DNA of 64,000 bases, taken from NCBI GenBank assembly GCA_964560765.1, contig CAZLMG010000012.1, positions 1-64,000 of the forward strand, read 5' to 3'. How positions within the stretch are numbered: the first letter of the stretch is position 1; each line of letters opens with the position of its first letter. A program made the translations under genes and the position numbers. The notes below the pieces were generated by a model. It was not told the origin of the DNA. It made no database searches and worked only from the letters and a program-made list of their open reading frames with translations. Source of the stretch: CAZLMG01 sp964560765. Its GTDB lineage: Bacteria > Bdellovibrionota_B > Oligoflexia > Oligoflexales > CAZLMG01. Shown one piece after another: positions 44,429-53,569 of this stretch.

Positions 44429-45757
44429 ATGCGGAAGTTAGGATTAGGACTGGGACTGGTTGCTGCCATGGGTTGCAGTAAGTCCTCGAGTGATGGCGAC
44501 GCGAACGGCAATGAAGGTTCGGACACAAACATTGGAGCGTTGCAGCTCTCCGATCTGCAAGTATCGAAAGCGGTAGACGCACCGATCCCAGCCGAGTTAG
44601 TCGCTAGCAGCACGGCGCTTCGGCTTCAGGGCGGGGCAAAGTCCATGGAGTTCTGCTCCTTGCAATCGGCAATTGGTGAATTTAAGCAAAACGCACAGAT
44701 GGTCTCCATGCAGCTTTGCATGCTGGAAAACACCCCAGGAATGGAATGGGGTGGGAAGTACGAAATCGACTTCGCATCCATGGCTGGCGGTGGTGGCGGC
44801 GGTGGCGGTGAATTTGAAGGCCCTCCTGGCGGCGAGTTTGAAGGCCCCCCGCCTCCCATGTTGCAAGGCGGACCTTCCATGCCAAACCTCAAGGTTTGGC
44901 TAGACAACTCTCAAGCGAGTGCCGGCAAGTACAACGTTTGGGTCTGCGAGGACGGCGAACTCACCCAGAAGATCACCCTGGAAGGTGCTAAGAAAGGCGA
45001 AGGCTCGAAAGGAAGCTACGCAATCAAGATGGAACTGGATGGCTTGGGCAGCATTCAGTTGGCTGGTAACTTCGACAACAACTTGACGACAGTTGGCCGC
45101 TATCTGGGCAATGCGCAATTCCGATTTGCCATGGACCAAATGAATGTCAGCTCCAATATCGTCATGGACCTAGGTCTCGACTCGGGCGTGCACAAGGTTA
45201 GCGTGGCGAAGGAAATGGCTGCATCTTTCGAAGGCGATCTATCCATGTCACATAAAGAGCTGGTCGCGGGGCGCCTCGATACCTTTGACGTGATGTACGG
45301 GCAAGCCTTGAGCCAATTTGCCGGCTTGAGCCAACCGATCTTTGGCGAGCCGGAGTTGGGCCTACAAGAAGGTGAACCGCAAGTTGAAACCACCCGCTCG
45401 TATTTCGATAAGGACGGCCTGGTCGCTGCTAGCGATGCCACCGAACAATTCGCAGATGGCGGCACGCTTTTCGTCGCTCCAGAAGAAATTGCAAAATTGT
45501 TGGCGCAAGACTGGACCGTTGATTTCGGCGAAGGCGCGTGGGATTGCTCAGGCACATCCGCACTGGACATGAGTGCCGAGCCGAGCGCGGAAGATCAAGA
45601 AGCCATGATGGCCTGCATGGGTGACTTTCAGCCAGCAGATCTCGATTGCTTCGGCGCTGGATTCGAGCCTGGTGAAGGTGTAGAAGGCGTGGATCCAATG
45701 ATCGGTGAGCGCGCAGATGAGTTCCACGAGTTTGGCCCACCGCCAGGCGCTATGTAA
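44429..45757 (+). CDS. Large lipoprotein with Gly and Pro-rich insert
   Basis: A 442-residue protein with a lipobox (A-A-M-G-C, Cys about 16). A Gly octamer and two E-F-E-G-P-P repeats lie at about residues 120-145. The surrounding chain is beta-rich and acidic, with repeated Met-x-L-x-L motifs; three cysteines occur after residue 370. No family was recognised. ATG 44429 is chosen for a strong GGAGG 7 bp upstream; the longer frame from 44228 runs inside the preceding gene. A good terminator follows. Confidence 0.75.
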   Translation: MRKLGLGLGLVAAMGCSKSSSDGDANGNEGSDTNIGALQLSDLQVSKAVDAPIPAELVASSTALRLQGGAKSMEFCSLQSAIGEFKQNAQMVSMQLCMLENTPGMEWGGKYEIDFASMAGGGGGGGGEFEGPPGGEFEGPPPPMLQGGPSMPNLKVWLDNSQASAGKYNVWVCEDGELTQKITLEGAKKGEGSKGSYAIKMELDGLGSIQLAGNFDNNLTTVGRYLGNAQFRFAMDQMNVSSNIVMDLGLDSGVHKVSVAKEMAASFEGDLSMSHKELVAGRLDTFDVMYGQALSQFAGLSQPIFGEPELGLQEGEPQVETTRSYFDKDGLVAASDATEQFADGGTLFVAPEEIAKLLAQDWTVDFGEGAWDCSGTSALDMSAEPSAEDQEAMMACMGDFQPADLDCFGAGFEPGEGVEGVDPMIGERADEFHEFGPPPGAM

Positions 45758-45794
45758 TACTCAACCAAGCTGATCATAGTAAAAGAATCGATCG

Positions 45795-45824
45795 ATCCCC
45801 GAAGCCTTAACTTCGGGGATTTTT
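45795..45824 (+). terminator. Rho-independent terminator after the Gly-rich lipoprotein
   Basis: ATCCCCGAAG (45795-45804) pairs perfectly with CTTCGGGGAT (45811-45820) across a CCTTAA loop, followed by TTTT (45821-45824). It is a 10-bp G-C-rich stem. Confidence 0.9.
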
Positions 45825-45858
45825 CGCTATTGCCGACGCCGAAGCTTTGGCGGCGCGC

Positions 45859-46863
45859 TTACATCGACTTTGAATTGGCAGCGCCTCCCAGGTCGCCTAC
45901 GGCCGCAGCGCCTGGCTGCGCAACAATAGGCTGTATTCTGGGCAAGCGGGATGTCGACACTTCTTTCTCTAGTAGCGCATTTCCCTGTGCATCAACGGCG
46001 ACGAGCCAGATGTCTTTGACCGAGCCGGTGAAGGCAGCGGGCAGCGGAATATGCAGATTGCCAGCACGATAACGGCGAATGGCAAAAGACTCACCCTTGG
46101 TCGGCCGAGTTGCCTTGCCAGTTTGCGGGTCGATCGCCAAATTGGGGGCCGAGCCTAAGTACGCGGACTTGCCATCCGGCTGCTCGACGCGCGCGATGGC
46201 GTAAAGATAGCCGCGAACTTTGCTGCCCTCTTGCGAATTCATCAGGCCAAACTGCACCCTCAACGTCTGCTCGGAGTAAGTGGCCTTTGGCGTCTGAAAG
46301 GCTAGCTGGGGCTGGGCTTCGATTTTTGGCTCCGCCAGTGCCGCCGGGGCGGGTGCCTCTTCTTGCGTCGCTGCCACTACAGGGGCAGGTGCCTCCTCTT
46401 TCGCCGCCGCGACTGCTGGGGCGGGTGCCTCTTCTTTCGCCGCCGCCACTGCCGCCATTGCCGGGGCGGCCACCTCTACGTTTGCTGCTGCGAGCGCGTT
46501 GGCAGCCACAACCTGTATAGCCGGCGCGGGTTCGGGTGCTGCCTTTGGTGAAACGGCACCGGCGGCATCGGGATAGGCCTCTTCGAAAACGTTTTCGTAA
46601 GATGCTTGATAGGCGAAGACCGACTGCCGCGCCAATTGCAGTTCAGTCTGCAGGTCATGAATGGCCACGTAATTGCGTAAGGTCCACAGACCAGCGAAGA
46701 TGCTCCAAACCGTGACGGCCAAAGCGCAACTGATCAATGCCCAAAATCGGGCCGGTGTCAGTTCAAGTGTCCGGGATTTGCCAAGGGGCCAGAAGTAAAC
46801 GATCGTCAGCCGTTGATTTCGGTGTTGCTTTAAGAGCTGCAATAGATCTTGCCACTTGGTCAT
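45859..46863 (-). CDS. Single-pass membrane protein with AKEEAPAP repeats
   Basis: A 334-residue protein: basic cytoplasmic N-terminus (about 1-40), one membrane segment (about 41-63), a coiled-coil (67-95), then Ala/Pro/Glu repeats (about 115-190, three copies of A-K/Q-E-E-A-P-A-P) and a folded C-domain of about 130 residues with V-R-G-Y-L-Y-A-I-A-R-V-E and I-W-L-V-A-V-D-A-Q-G-N. The repeat should act as a periplasmic spacer, like TonB's Pro region. No family recognised. Confidence 0.72.
   Translation of the reverse strand: MTKWQDLLQLLKQHRNQRLTIVYFWPLGKSRTLELTPARFWALISCALAVTVWSIFAGLWTLRNYVAIHDLQTELQLARQSVFAYQASYENVFEEAYPDAAGAVSPKAAPEPAPAIQVVAANALAAANVEVAAPAMAAVAAAKEEAPAPAVAAAKEEAPAPVVAATQEEAPAPAALAEPKIEAQPQLAFQTPKATYSEQTLRVQFGLMNSQEGSKVRGYLYAIARVEQPDGKSAYLGSAPNLAIDPQTGKATRPTKGESFAIRRYRAGNLHIPLPAAFTGSVKDIWLVAVDAQGNALLEKEVSTSRLPRIQPIVAQPGAAAVGDLGGAANSKSM
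46337..46470 (-). repeat. Imperfect repeats coding for AKEEAPAP
   Basis: A G/C-rich segment repeating the sense GCNAAAGAGGAGGCNCCNGCCCC at roughly 42-bp spacing, three clear copies. It encodes the Ala/Pro/Glu spacer of the membrane protein and is a plausible site for copy-number change. Confidence 0.6.
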
Positions 46864-47037
46864 GTCTCTTCTGGTCCTTGTTGCTCAGTGGGCAATAGGG
46901 GCGGACGCTAACACAGGGGCCTTTCTCTTGGCTAGTTTCGAGCTTTTTTCCCTGTCATTCTCAATACAATCTAGAGATTTGCCGGCCTGGATGCTAGCAT
47001 GGCAACGCCACCCCGTCGCCTTATCTGGAGTTGTGAT

Positions 47038-48225
47038 ATGGATTTTTCGCGTCGTATCGCTGCCTTACCGCCCTCACCGACCGTTTCCCTGAATGCCAAG
47101 GCTAAAGAGCTGGAAAGCGCCGGGCAAAAGGTCTTGAATTTCACCGTCGGCGAGCCGGACTTTGATACGCCCGACATCGTCGTCGAAGCTGCCATTGCCG
47201 CCATGCGCAAAGGCCGCACCAAGTACGGTGCTGCTGGCGGCGGCTTACCACTGCGCAAAGCCATCGCTGCCAAGTTTGCCCGCGAGAATCAGATTGAACA
47301 TAATCCTGCGGATATCGTGGTCGGAATGGGCGCCAAAGAGCTGCTCTTTCATCTGTCGCTGGCGTTGCTAAACGATGGAGACGAGGTTTTGATTCCGGCG
47401 CCATACTGGGTCAGTTACCCAGCTCACGTCATGGCGGCCGGCGCCGTTCCCGTCATCATTCCTATGCACGAATTCGAGCAGAGCGGCATTACGCCACAGA
47501 CCATCGCCAAGTATGCCACCGCCAAGACGCGCGCCATCATTCTAAATTCGCCCAATAATCCATCTGGTTACGTAATGTCTCGAGAGAATATCGAGGAGCT
47601 CGGCAGCTATCTGGAATCCAAGTCCTGGTGGGTCATCAGCGACGAGATTTACGAGTACCTGGCCTTTGATCGGCCGCACGTTTCCCTGGCACAAACAACT
47701 CCGAAATTGCGCGACCGTCTGATCCTGGTACACGGCTTGGCCAAAGGCTACGCTATGACCGGATGGCGCGTCGGTTTTGCCCTAACTCCACCAGCCGTGA
47801 CCAAACCACTAAATATCTTGCAGTCCCAGTCGTCCACCTGCTTGCCCGGCTTCATCGAGGACGCCTCGGTGGTGGCACTGAATCACGGACGTTCGCTGCT
47901 AGAAGACAAGTTTACCGATCTGCAACGCCGCCGCGACTTGGTGGTGGATCGGGTCAAACAACTTCCCGGTGTGCGCTACATCCCACCCGAGGGGGCCTTC
48001 TATATCTTTCTCGACATCCGTGAAGCGCTTGCATCGGCCAGGAAACTGAAGGATAACAATAGCCTAAAGTTTGGGGAGTATCTGCTGTCCCAGTACCATG
48101 TCGCCACGGTACCGGGCGATGCCTTTGGTGCCCCTGGATACCTGCGGATCAGTTACGCGACGGCCGAAAGCGAAATACGCGAAGGGCTGGAACGTGTGGG
48201 GCAAGCTCTGCAATCGATCCAATGA
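47038..48225 (+). CDS. Class I pyridoxal-phosphate aminotransferase (aspartate aminotransferase-like)
   Basis: A 395-residue fold-type I aminotransferase. Seen: NFTVGEPDFDTPDIV (substrate/PLP), PYWVSYPAHV, N-S-P-N-N-P-S-G, I-S-D-E-I-Y-E-Y-L, the PLP lysine in G-L-A-K-G-Y-A-M-T-G-W-R, and the carboxylate-binding Arg in Y-L-R-I-S-Y-A. This is the AspC subgroup Ib pattern found in many bacteria. The likely reaction is aspartate/2-oxoglutarate transamination; aromatic or prephenate substrates are possible. ATG 47038 has GGAG 7 bp upstream. pheS begins 68 bp downstream. Confidence 0.93.
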   Translation: MDFSRRIAALPPSPTVSLNAKAKELESAGQKVLNFTVGEPDFDTPDIVVEAAIAAMRKGRTKYGAAGGGLPLRKAIAAKFARENQIEHNPADIVVGMGAKELLFHLSLALLNDGDEVLIPAPYWVSYPAHVMAAGAVPVIIPMHEFEQSGITPQTIAKYATAKTRAIILNSPNNPSGYVMSRENIEELGSYLESKSWWVISDEIYEYLAFDRPHVSLAQTTPKLRDRLILVHGLAKGYAMTGWRVGFALTPPAVTKPLNILQSQSSTCLPGFIEDASVVALNHGRSLLEDKFTDLQRRRDLVVDRVKQLPGVRYIPPEGAFYIFLDIREALASARKLKDNNSLKFGEYLLSQYHVATVPGDAFGAPGYLRISYATAESEIREGLERVGQALQSIQ

Positions 48226-48293
48226 CCGGTACCAAGGCCCCTCTCCAAGTGGTGAATCTTCGACGCATTTAGGCGCCGACACAAGGGGAGCCC

Positions 48294-49364
48294 ATGTCCG
48301 ACACCGGTAGCATTCAAAATTTCCTGGCGCAGATTGAGGCGGTTCGTCGTCAGTTTGATCTCGACGCCGCCGCGCTAAAGTCCGATCCGCAACCGGACAA
48401 AGTTGAAGCTTTGCGCGTCGCCTACTTGGGACGCAAGGGCCACGTCACGGAAGTGACCGCCGGTCTGCGCACCGTCGCCCCCGAGGATAAACCCAACGCC
48501 GGCAAAGCGCTGAACGCCTTGCGTGAGCACTGTAGCGGCACACTTGATCAGTTAAAGGCCGGTGCCGATGATTGGCAGCTCGACCAAGTGCTGCAGCGCC
48601 CGGCCCTCGACGTGTCCTTGCCGGGCCGTGGCGACGAGCAACAGGGCTCGCTGCATCCTGTGACCCTCATGCGCCGCAAATTGACGCGCGTGTTCCGTCA
48701 TTTGGGCTTCACCATTTATGACGGCCCAGAAATCGATTTGGACTTTTACAATTTCAGCGCCCTGAACTTTCCCGACCATCATCCGGCTCGGGACATGCAA
48801 GATACTTTCTTTATCAAGGGGCTCGACAAGACGATTCTGCGTACGCATACATCGAACATTCAGATCCACGCTATGCTAAACGAGAGTCCACCCATGCGCA
48901 TGGTGGCCATGGGTCGAACGTTCCGCTGTGACTCGGACCTGACCCACACGCCCATGTTTCATCAGATCGAGGGTTTTGTTGTCGATCGTAACATCAGCTT
49001 TGGCGACATGAAGGGTGTTATCGATACGTTCATCAAGGCTGTCTTTGGCCCGGATCTAGCCACGCGTGTGCGGCCTAGTTTCTTTCCCTTTGTTGAACCG
49101 GGTGCTGAGTTCGACATGCAGTGCGTCAGCTGCAGCGGCAAAGGCTGTCGCATCTGCAAGCAGACGGGTTGGCTGGAGATTGGCGGCTGCGGCATGATTC
49201 ACCCGAACGTTTTTGAAGCGGTTGATTACGATAGCGAGAAGTGGACCGGCTTTGCTTTCGGCTTCGGCCTCGATCGCATGGCGATGCTGAAATACAACTT
49301 GCCAGATCTGCGCCAGCTCTTTGCCGGCGATCAGGAGTTCTTGGCGCAGTTTCCCGGACGCTAA
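48294..49364 (+). CDS. pheS: Phenylalanyl-tRNA synthetase alpha subunit
   Basis: A 356-residue class II synthetase subunit. The coiled-coil N-terminus is followed by the catalytic core: H-P-V-T-L-M-R-R, GPEIDLDFYNFSALNFPDHH, motif 2 T-H-T-P-M-F-H-Q-I-E-G and motif 3 FGFGLDRMAMLKY. A zinc-knuckle-like C-x2-C-x4-C-x2-C insert sits at about 275-290, as in several PheS lineages. A GGGGAG ribosome binding site precedes the ATG. pheT follows after 56 bp. Confidence 0.97.
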   Translation: MSDTGSIQNFLAQIEAVRRQFDLDAAALKSDPQPDKVEALRVAYLGRKGHVTEVTAGLRTVAPEDKPNAGKALNALREHCSGTLDQLKAGADDWQLDQVLQRPALDVSLPGRGDEQQGSLHPVTLMRRKLTRVFRHLGFTIYDGPEIDLDFYNFSALNFPDHHPARDMQDTFFIKGLDKTILRTHTSNIQIHAMLNESPPMRMVAMGRTFRCDSDLTHTPMFHQIEGFVVDRNISFGDMKGVIDTFIKAVFGPDLATRVRPSFFPFVEPGAEFDMQCVSCSGKGCRICKQTGWLEIGGCGMIHPNVFEAVDYDSEKWTGFAFGFGLDRMAMLKYNLPDLRQLFAGDQEFLAQFPGR

Positions 49365-49420
49365 AACACCACGCAAATGAACCCGGCGCCAAGCACGCCA
49401 ACGGGTAAAGGACGAATCGT

Positions 49421-51970
49421 ATGCAAATTTCACTCAACTGGCTGAATGATTACGTTCCCATCAGAGACCTTTCTCCAAAGCAGGTGGCGGATGCCTTGAC
49501 CAGCATCGGCCTCGAAGTGGAAGCGATGACAGACGCGTCGGCACTGCAAGGCGCGGTCGTCGTCGGTAAAGTCTTGGAGGCGCAAAAACATCCGAATGCG
49601 GACTCGCTGCGCGTCTGCCGTGTCGATGTCGGCAAGGGCGAACCATTGCGCATTGTTTGTGGTGCGCCGAATGCCCGGGAAGGGATCATCGTTGCGGTGG
49701 CCACGGTGGGCGCGGTTTTGCCCGGTGACTTCAAGATCAAGGCGTCGAAGATTCGGGGCGAGCCGTCCGAGGGCATGATGTGTAGTGAACGCGAGTTGGG
49801 CCTTTCTGACAATCACGCGCAGATTATTGAAATGGCCAGTGGTACTCCCATTGGCAGTAGCGTCGCTGACTTATATCAACTCAACGATACGGTGTTGACG
49901 TTGAATGTGACGCCTAATCGCAGCGACTGCTTTGGCTATCTAGGCGTGGCCCGCGATTTGGCGGCAAAGCTCGGTCGCCCCTTGCAAACACCGGCCATTC
50001 CGCAATCGGCATTTTCCCAAGCCCTAAAGACGGAATCAGCGGCCCGTATCGTTATCGAGCATGAAGAGGATAGCGCACGCTTTTGCGCGCTTCTCGTGCA
50101 AAATGTAAAACCGTGTCCGTCGCCTGCCTGGCTACAGCGACGGTTGACTGCCGCCGGCATGCGTCCCATCAACTTGCTCGTGGATGTCACTAACTACGTG
50201 ATGTTGGAATACAGTCAACCCGTTCACGCTTATGACTTGCGCTTTGTGAAAGAAGGCACGTTGGCTTTGCGAAGGGCGAAACAGGGCGACCGGCTCACGA
50301 CTCTTGATGGGATTGAACGAGAACTTGTCGCCGGCGACCTTGTCATTTGCGACGGCTCCGGTCCTATCGGCATTGCCGGGATCATGGGCGGCACCTCGAG
50401 CGAAGTGAAAGACGACACCCATTCTGTTTTGATCGAGGTGGCGCACTTTAACGCGGTGCAAGTGCGCAAAACCAGTAAGCGACTAGCGCTGCATACGGAA
50501 GCCTCACACCGCTTTGAGCGCGGAATCGATGTCAATGCGCTTCGCGACGTGGCCCAGCGCGTGGCCACGTTGATCTGGAGCTGTGGCAAAGAACTGCACG
50601 AAACCGACAGCAGCCTTGAGCTACCAGTGGTTGCAGGCTCGCTCATCGAGCATTATCCGAAAGCCATCGCTCCGGCACGTATCGCTTTGCGTCTGGAACG
50701 TTTGCGCCAACTGTCCGGCATGACACTGATCGATGCCCAGGAAGTGACTCGCCTCTTGGAAAACCTGCAATTTAAGCAGCTCGACAGCACCGATGGACGA
50801 CTGCTCTTTGAAATCCCCACCTGGCGCCTCGACATTGTGCGGGAAGTGGATTTGATCGAGGAAGTCATCCGCCTCAAGGGCTATGAGCACGTTCCTGCCC
50901 ATCTGCCAATGATGGAGATTGCACCGACACCAGAGGATCCATTCATTGATTTTATCGACGAGGCCAAACAGCTGCTGGCGCAACGGGGATTGCACGAGAC
51001 CATCAGCTTTCCCTTTTTGGCCGCCGCCGATTTGGAGCGCTGCAACCTGGGTCCCAATCACCCTTTGCGCCACACGGTCACTTTGGCCAATCCCATCGTC
51101 GCCGATGTGGACCGGATGCAGACCAGCGTCGTTATCAATCTATTGAATGCAGTTAAAGCTAATCATCGGCAGGGCGTCAAAGGCGTGCGCCTCTTCGAGT
51201 GTGGACGCGCTTACTTTGCCCCGAGCATCATCGCTGGCGCTCCTGGTTACAGCTTTTGGGGACTCGCCACATCCCATGGGCGAACGCACAGTGCCCGCGC
51301 CCGCGCTGAGGTACGCGCTCTTGAACACACCATGTTCGCCGGCGTCCTAGACCAGCCGCTGACGCTACGCACGTGGCACGGCGCGGAAAGGCCCGTGGAT
51401 TTTTTTGATGCCAAGGGTCTCATACAGACTTGGCTCACCGCACTCGGCATCAGCAACATCAGTTTTATCCGCGCCAATGCAGACGACCTCCCCTATCTGC
51501 ACCCAGGGGCAAGCGCCACTATCATGAGTGGCAAACTCGTTCTGGGCTACATGGGGGAATTGCATCCACGTACGGCGCGCGCCTTTGAGTTCCCATTGGA
51601 CGCCGCACCGTTGGTCTTCGAGTTCCACGCCGAGACATTGCTGCAGGCATGCCAGTCACCTATGACCATACACGCTGATCTGGAAAAGTTTCCGCCCAGC
51701 ACCCGCGACTTGGCGATTGTGGTTGAAGGCAAAGTGCAACATGCTGATATCGAGGGTGCGCTCGGTTCTTTCCGCAAACGGAATTTACAACATTTCCACC
51801 TGTTCGATGTCTTCACGGGCGGCAATTTGGCCGAAGGCCAAAAAAGCATGGCTTATGCCCTGACCTTTCAGTCAAGTAAGCGCACGCTCAATGACCAGGA
51901 AGTCGACAAGGAGTTTGAACTTCTCGTGCAGCACTTGCAGCAAACTGTCGGCGCAACACTGCGGGCATAA
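49421..51970 (+). CDS. pheT: Phenylalanyl-tRNA synthetase beta subunit
   Basis: An 849-residue protein with the usual domain series: EMAPII-like tRNA-binding domain (about 40-150; H-P-N-A-D-S-L-R-V-C-R-V-D-V-G), B3/B4 editing domain (about 215-390; L-L-V-D-V-T-N-Y-V-M-L-E), B5 helix-turn-helix (about 415-490), inactive class II core and the C-terminal ferredoxin-like anticodon-binding domain (F-P-P-S-T-R-D-L-A-I-V-V). The editing domain hydrolyses mischarged Tyr-tRNA-Phe. It forms the heterotetramer with PheS. Confidence 0.97.
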   Translation: MQISLNWLNDYVPIRDLSPKQVADALTSIGLEVEAMTDASALQGAVVVGKVLEAQKHPNADSLRVCRVDVGKGEPLRIVCGAPNAREGIIVAVATVGAVLPGDFKIKASKIRGEPSEGMMCSERELGLSDNHAQIIEMASGTPIGSSVADLYQLNDTVLTLNVTPNRSDCFGYLGVARDLAAKLGRPLQTPAIPQSAFSQALKTESAARIVIEHEEDSARFCALLVQNVKPCPSPAWLQRRLTAAGMRPINLLVDVTNYVMLEYSQPVHAYDLRFVKEGTLALRRAKQGDRLTTLDGIERELVAGDLVICDGSGPIGIAGIMGGTSSEVKDDTHSVLIEVAHFNAVQVRKTSKRLALHTEASHRFERGIDVNALRDVAQRVATLIWSCGKELHETDSSLELPVVAGSLIEHYPKAIAPARIALRLERLRQLSGMTLIDAQEVTRLLENLQFKQLDSTDGRLLFEIPTWRLDIVREVDLIEEVIRLKGYEHVPAHLPMMEIAPTPEDPFIDFIDEAKQLLAQRGLHETISFPFLAAADLERCNLGPNHPLRHTVTLANPIVADVDRMQTSVVINLLNAVKANHRQGVKGVRLFECGRAYFAPSIIAGAPGYSFWGLATSHGRTHSARARAEVRALEHTMFAGVLDQPLTLRTWHGAERPVDFFDAKGLIQTWLTALGISNISFIRANADDLPYLHPGASATIMSGKLVLGYMGELHPRTARAFEFPLDAAPLVFEFHAETLLQACQSPMTIHADLEKFPPSTRDLAIVVEGKVQHADIEGALGSFRKRNLQHFHLFDVFTGGNLAEGQKSMAYALTFQSSKRTLNDQEVDKEFELLVQHLQQTVGATLRA

Positions 51971-52359
51971 GCTACGACGATTTGACCACTGCGTGCGAGG
52001 CTACTGGTGACGTTACAACACCAGCTCTTGCACCTGTGGTTTACTTATCTTACCGCGAACTCACATTACCTCCGTCGTTTCGACATCGCAGACTCATGCG
52101 CATGCAGCCAACCTGACGGATGCCGCGTCAATATGGGCGATGCCTCTCCGTCACAATGACCTTAAATCCGCTGCCAGGTGCGTTTGCGCGCTGCCTTGCG
52201 CCCCATTCGCGCCCAAGTAACAACTCAATGCGCACTTGGCACGTTCCTCGCACTCATTCCTTTCTGGGTAACACAACTCGACCAAATGTTTGGTCGGTTG
52301 CCGGGGAACAAGTGGGTCGGACGCATGGGGCGCTGATCCAGTTTCATAGGAGGCGAGAT
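51971..52359. other. 389-bp intergenic region with a perfect operator-like palindrome
   Basis: Between pheT and the DUF4360 gene. No terminator is evident after pheT and no convincing reading frame was seen (the plus-strand frame from 52120 lacks a ribosome binding site and homology). The only clear structure is an 18-bp palindrome at 52279-52296, 64 bp before the DUF4360 start. Confidence 0.5.
52279..52296. promoter_or_regulatory. 18-bp palindrome, TetR-type operator-like
   Basis: CGACCAAATGTTTGGTCG: 8-bp perfect half sites around a TG centre. Symmetry, length and the GACCAAA half site resemble operators of TetR-family repressors. It could alternatively form a hairpin in the leader RNA. No TetR-like gene is encoded in the window. 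Confidence 0.45.
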
Positions 52360-52989
52360 ATGAAACAATGGGTTTACACTTCGATGATCGCGTTGGCGAT
52401 GACATCCACCACAGCTTGGGGTTATGACGGTCCTAACCCCAGCGAGGTTTATGTCAATGGCATCAACACTGGTGGTACAGGTTGCCGCGCAGGCACGGTT
52501 AGCACCTATCTTTCTGAGGACGCCAAGGCGTTCACACTGATGTTCGATGAATTTGTCGCCCAATCAGGCCCTGGCATTGCGCCGACCGAGAGCCGCAAAT
52601 TTTGTAACGTCAACCTGGATCTGCATATCCCGCACGGCTGGCAGTTCACGGTGTTCAAGGTGGATTACATTGGCTACGCGTCACTTGGTCGCGGAGACCG
52701 GGCGATGCTAAATTCCACCTACCGGATTTCGGGCGCAACGGGCCGCACCAGTCAAGTGACATTCAAGTCTCAACTGGTGGGTGCCATGGAAGACTCGTAC
52801 CAAATCAGCGATGACATCGGCATCGTATCCGACGTCTGGTCGCCCTGCGGTGTGAGTCGCGCCATGAACATCAAGACTGAGACACGGCTCTTGCCGCGAA
52901 CAGCTCGCTCACCTGCGCTATTGACGGTTGATACCATCGATGGCGAGTTCAAAACGGTTTATAAGCTCCAGTGGCGCCGCTGCCGCTAG
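52360..52989 (+). CDS. Secreted DUF4360-family protein
   Basis: A 209-residue protein with a signal peptide (MKQWVYTSMIALAMTSTTAWG). The mature part matches the DUF4360 pattern: G-T-G-C-R-A-G-T-V-S, F-T-L-M-F-D-E-F, R-K-F-C-N-V-N-L-D-L-H-I-P-H-G-W-Q-F, and Y-I-G-Y-A-S-L, with a C-terminal W-S-P-C-G and R-R-C-R. Four or more cysteines suggest two disulphides. Members are secreted proteins found in bacteria and fungi, of unknown function. ATG 52360 has AGGAGGCGAG upstream, and a strong terminator follows. Confidence 0.85.
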   Translation: MKQWVYTSMIALAMTSTTAWGYDGPNPSEVYVNGINTGGTGCRAGTVSTYLSEDAKAFTLMFDEFVAQSGPGIAPTESRKFCNVNLDLHIPHGWQFTVFKVDYIGYASLGRGDRAMLNSTYRISGATGRTSQVTFKSQLVGAMEDSYQISDDIGIVSDVWSPCGVSRAMNIKTETRLLPRTARSPALLTVDTIDGEFKTVYKLQWRRCR

Positions 52990-53008
52990 GTTGACTCCCC
53001 AATTCTCT

Positions 53009-53047
53009 GCCGAGCGGCCGATTCATCGGCCGCTCGCTGCCTTTTTT
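53009..53047 (+). terminator. Rho-independent terminator after the DUF4360 gene
   Basis: CGAGCGGCCGA (53011-53021) pairs perfectly with TCGGCCGCTCG (53026-53036) across a TTCA loop, followed by CTGCC and TTTTTT (53042-53047). It is an 11-bp G-C-rich stem. Confidence 0.9.
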
Positions 53048-53194
53048 ATAAACTGGTGCCGTTTCCATTTTATCAAAGATCGCCACCTTGACTGGCAAAA
53101 GCTCTTTCAGATAGTCGTCATGCATAGCTCGCGCCCTGGAAGTTGTTAAGGGGTTGGAAGTGACATGGGGGTACCCAAAGCACATTTCACGGCG

Positions 53195-53569
53195 TCAGTT
53201 CATGGTCCAACGCCAAAAGATCCATGCGAGCAGCGTGCAGCCAACAATGGTCAAGCCGCCATAACTCATGGCCAGTGCCCAACGGCGCTCGTGGGCAAGA
53301 TAAGCCATCTCAAAGGCAAAGCTCGACATTGTGGTCAGCCCGCCAAGGATGCCGGGTATGAGAAAGGTACGCATGGCTGGTGACCACTCACTAGCGTGCG
53401 CCATGCACCAACCAATGGCTGCCGACCCGGCGTAATTGCACAAGAGTGTGCCAAGGGGCAGGCCTCGACTCCAAGCCATCGACAATTCATTGACCACCAA
53501 GCGCATGGTCGCACCAGCGGCGCCGCCGATCATGACCGAAAGTAGGTTGGCGGCAGTCGGTAGGTTCAT
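53195..53569 (-). CDS. fluC: Fluoride channel FluC (CrcB)
   Basis: A 124-residue protein with four membrane segments. Conserved motifs: IGGAAGATMRLVV, G-T-L-L-C-N-Y-A-G-S (the pore Asn), and GGLTTMSSFAFE (Ser/Thr/Phe fluoride track; the usual Phe-box motif is G-G-[FL]-T-T-F-S-[ST]-F). FluC dimers export fluoride passively and protect enolase and pyrophosphatase. No fluoride riboswitch is visible. The ATG overlaps the TGA of the transglutaminase-like gene by 4 bp, so it is expressed with it. Confidence 0.93.
   Translation of the reverse strand: MNLPTAANLLSVMIGGAAGATMRLVVNELSMAWSRGLPLGTLLCNYAGSAAIGWCMAHASEWSPAMRTFLIPGILGGLTTMSSFAFEMAYLAHERRWALAMSYGGLTIVGCTLLAWIFWRWTMN

Noticed and set aside
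52949..53125. Possible 58-residue minus-strand protein starting at 53125
   Set aside because: It runs through the DUF4360 terminator and overlaps that gene's end; the ribosome binding site is weak and the tail is low complexity.
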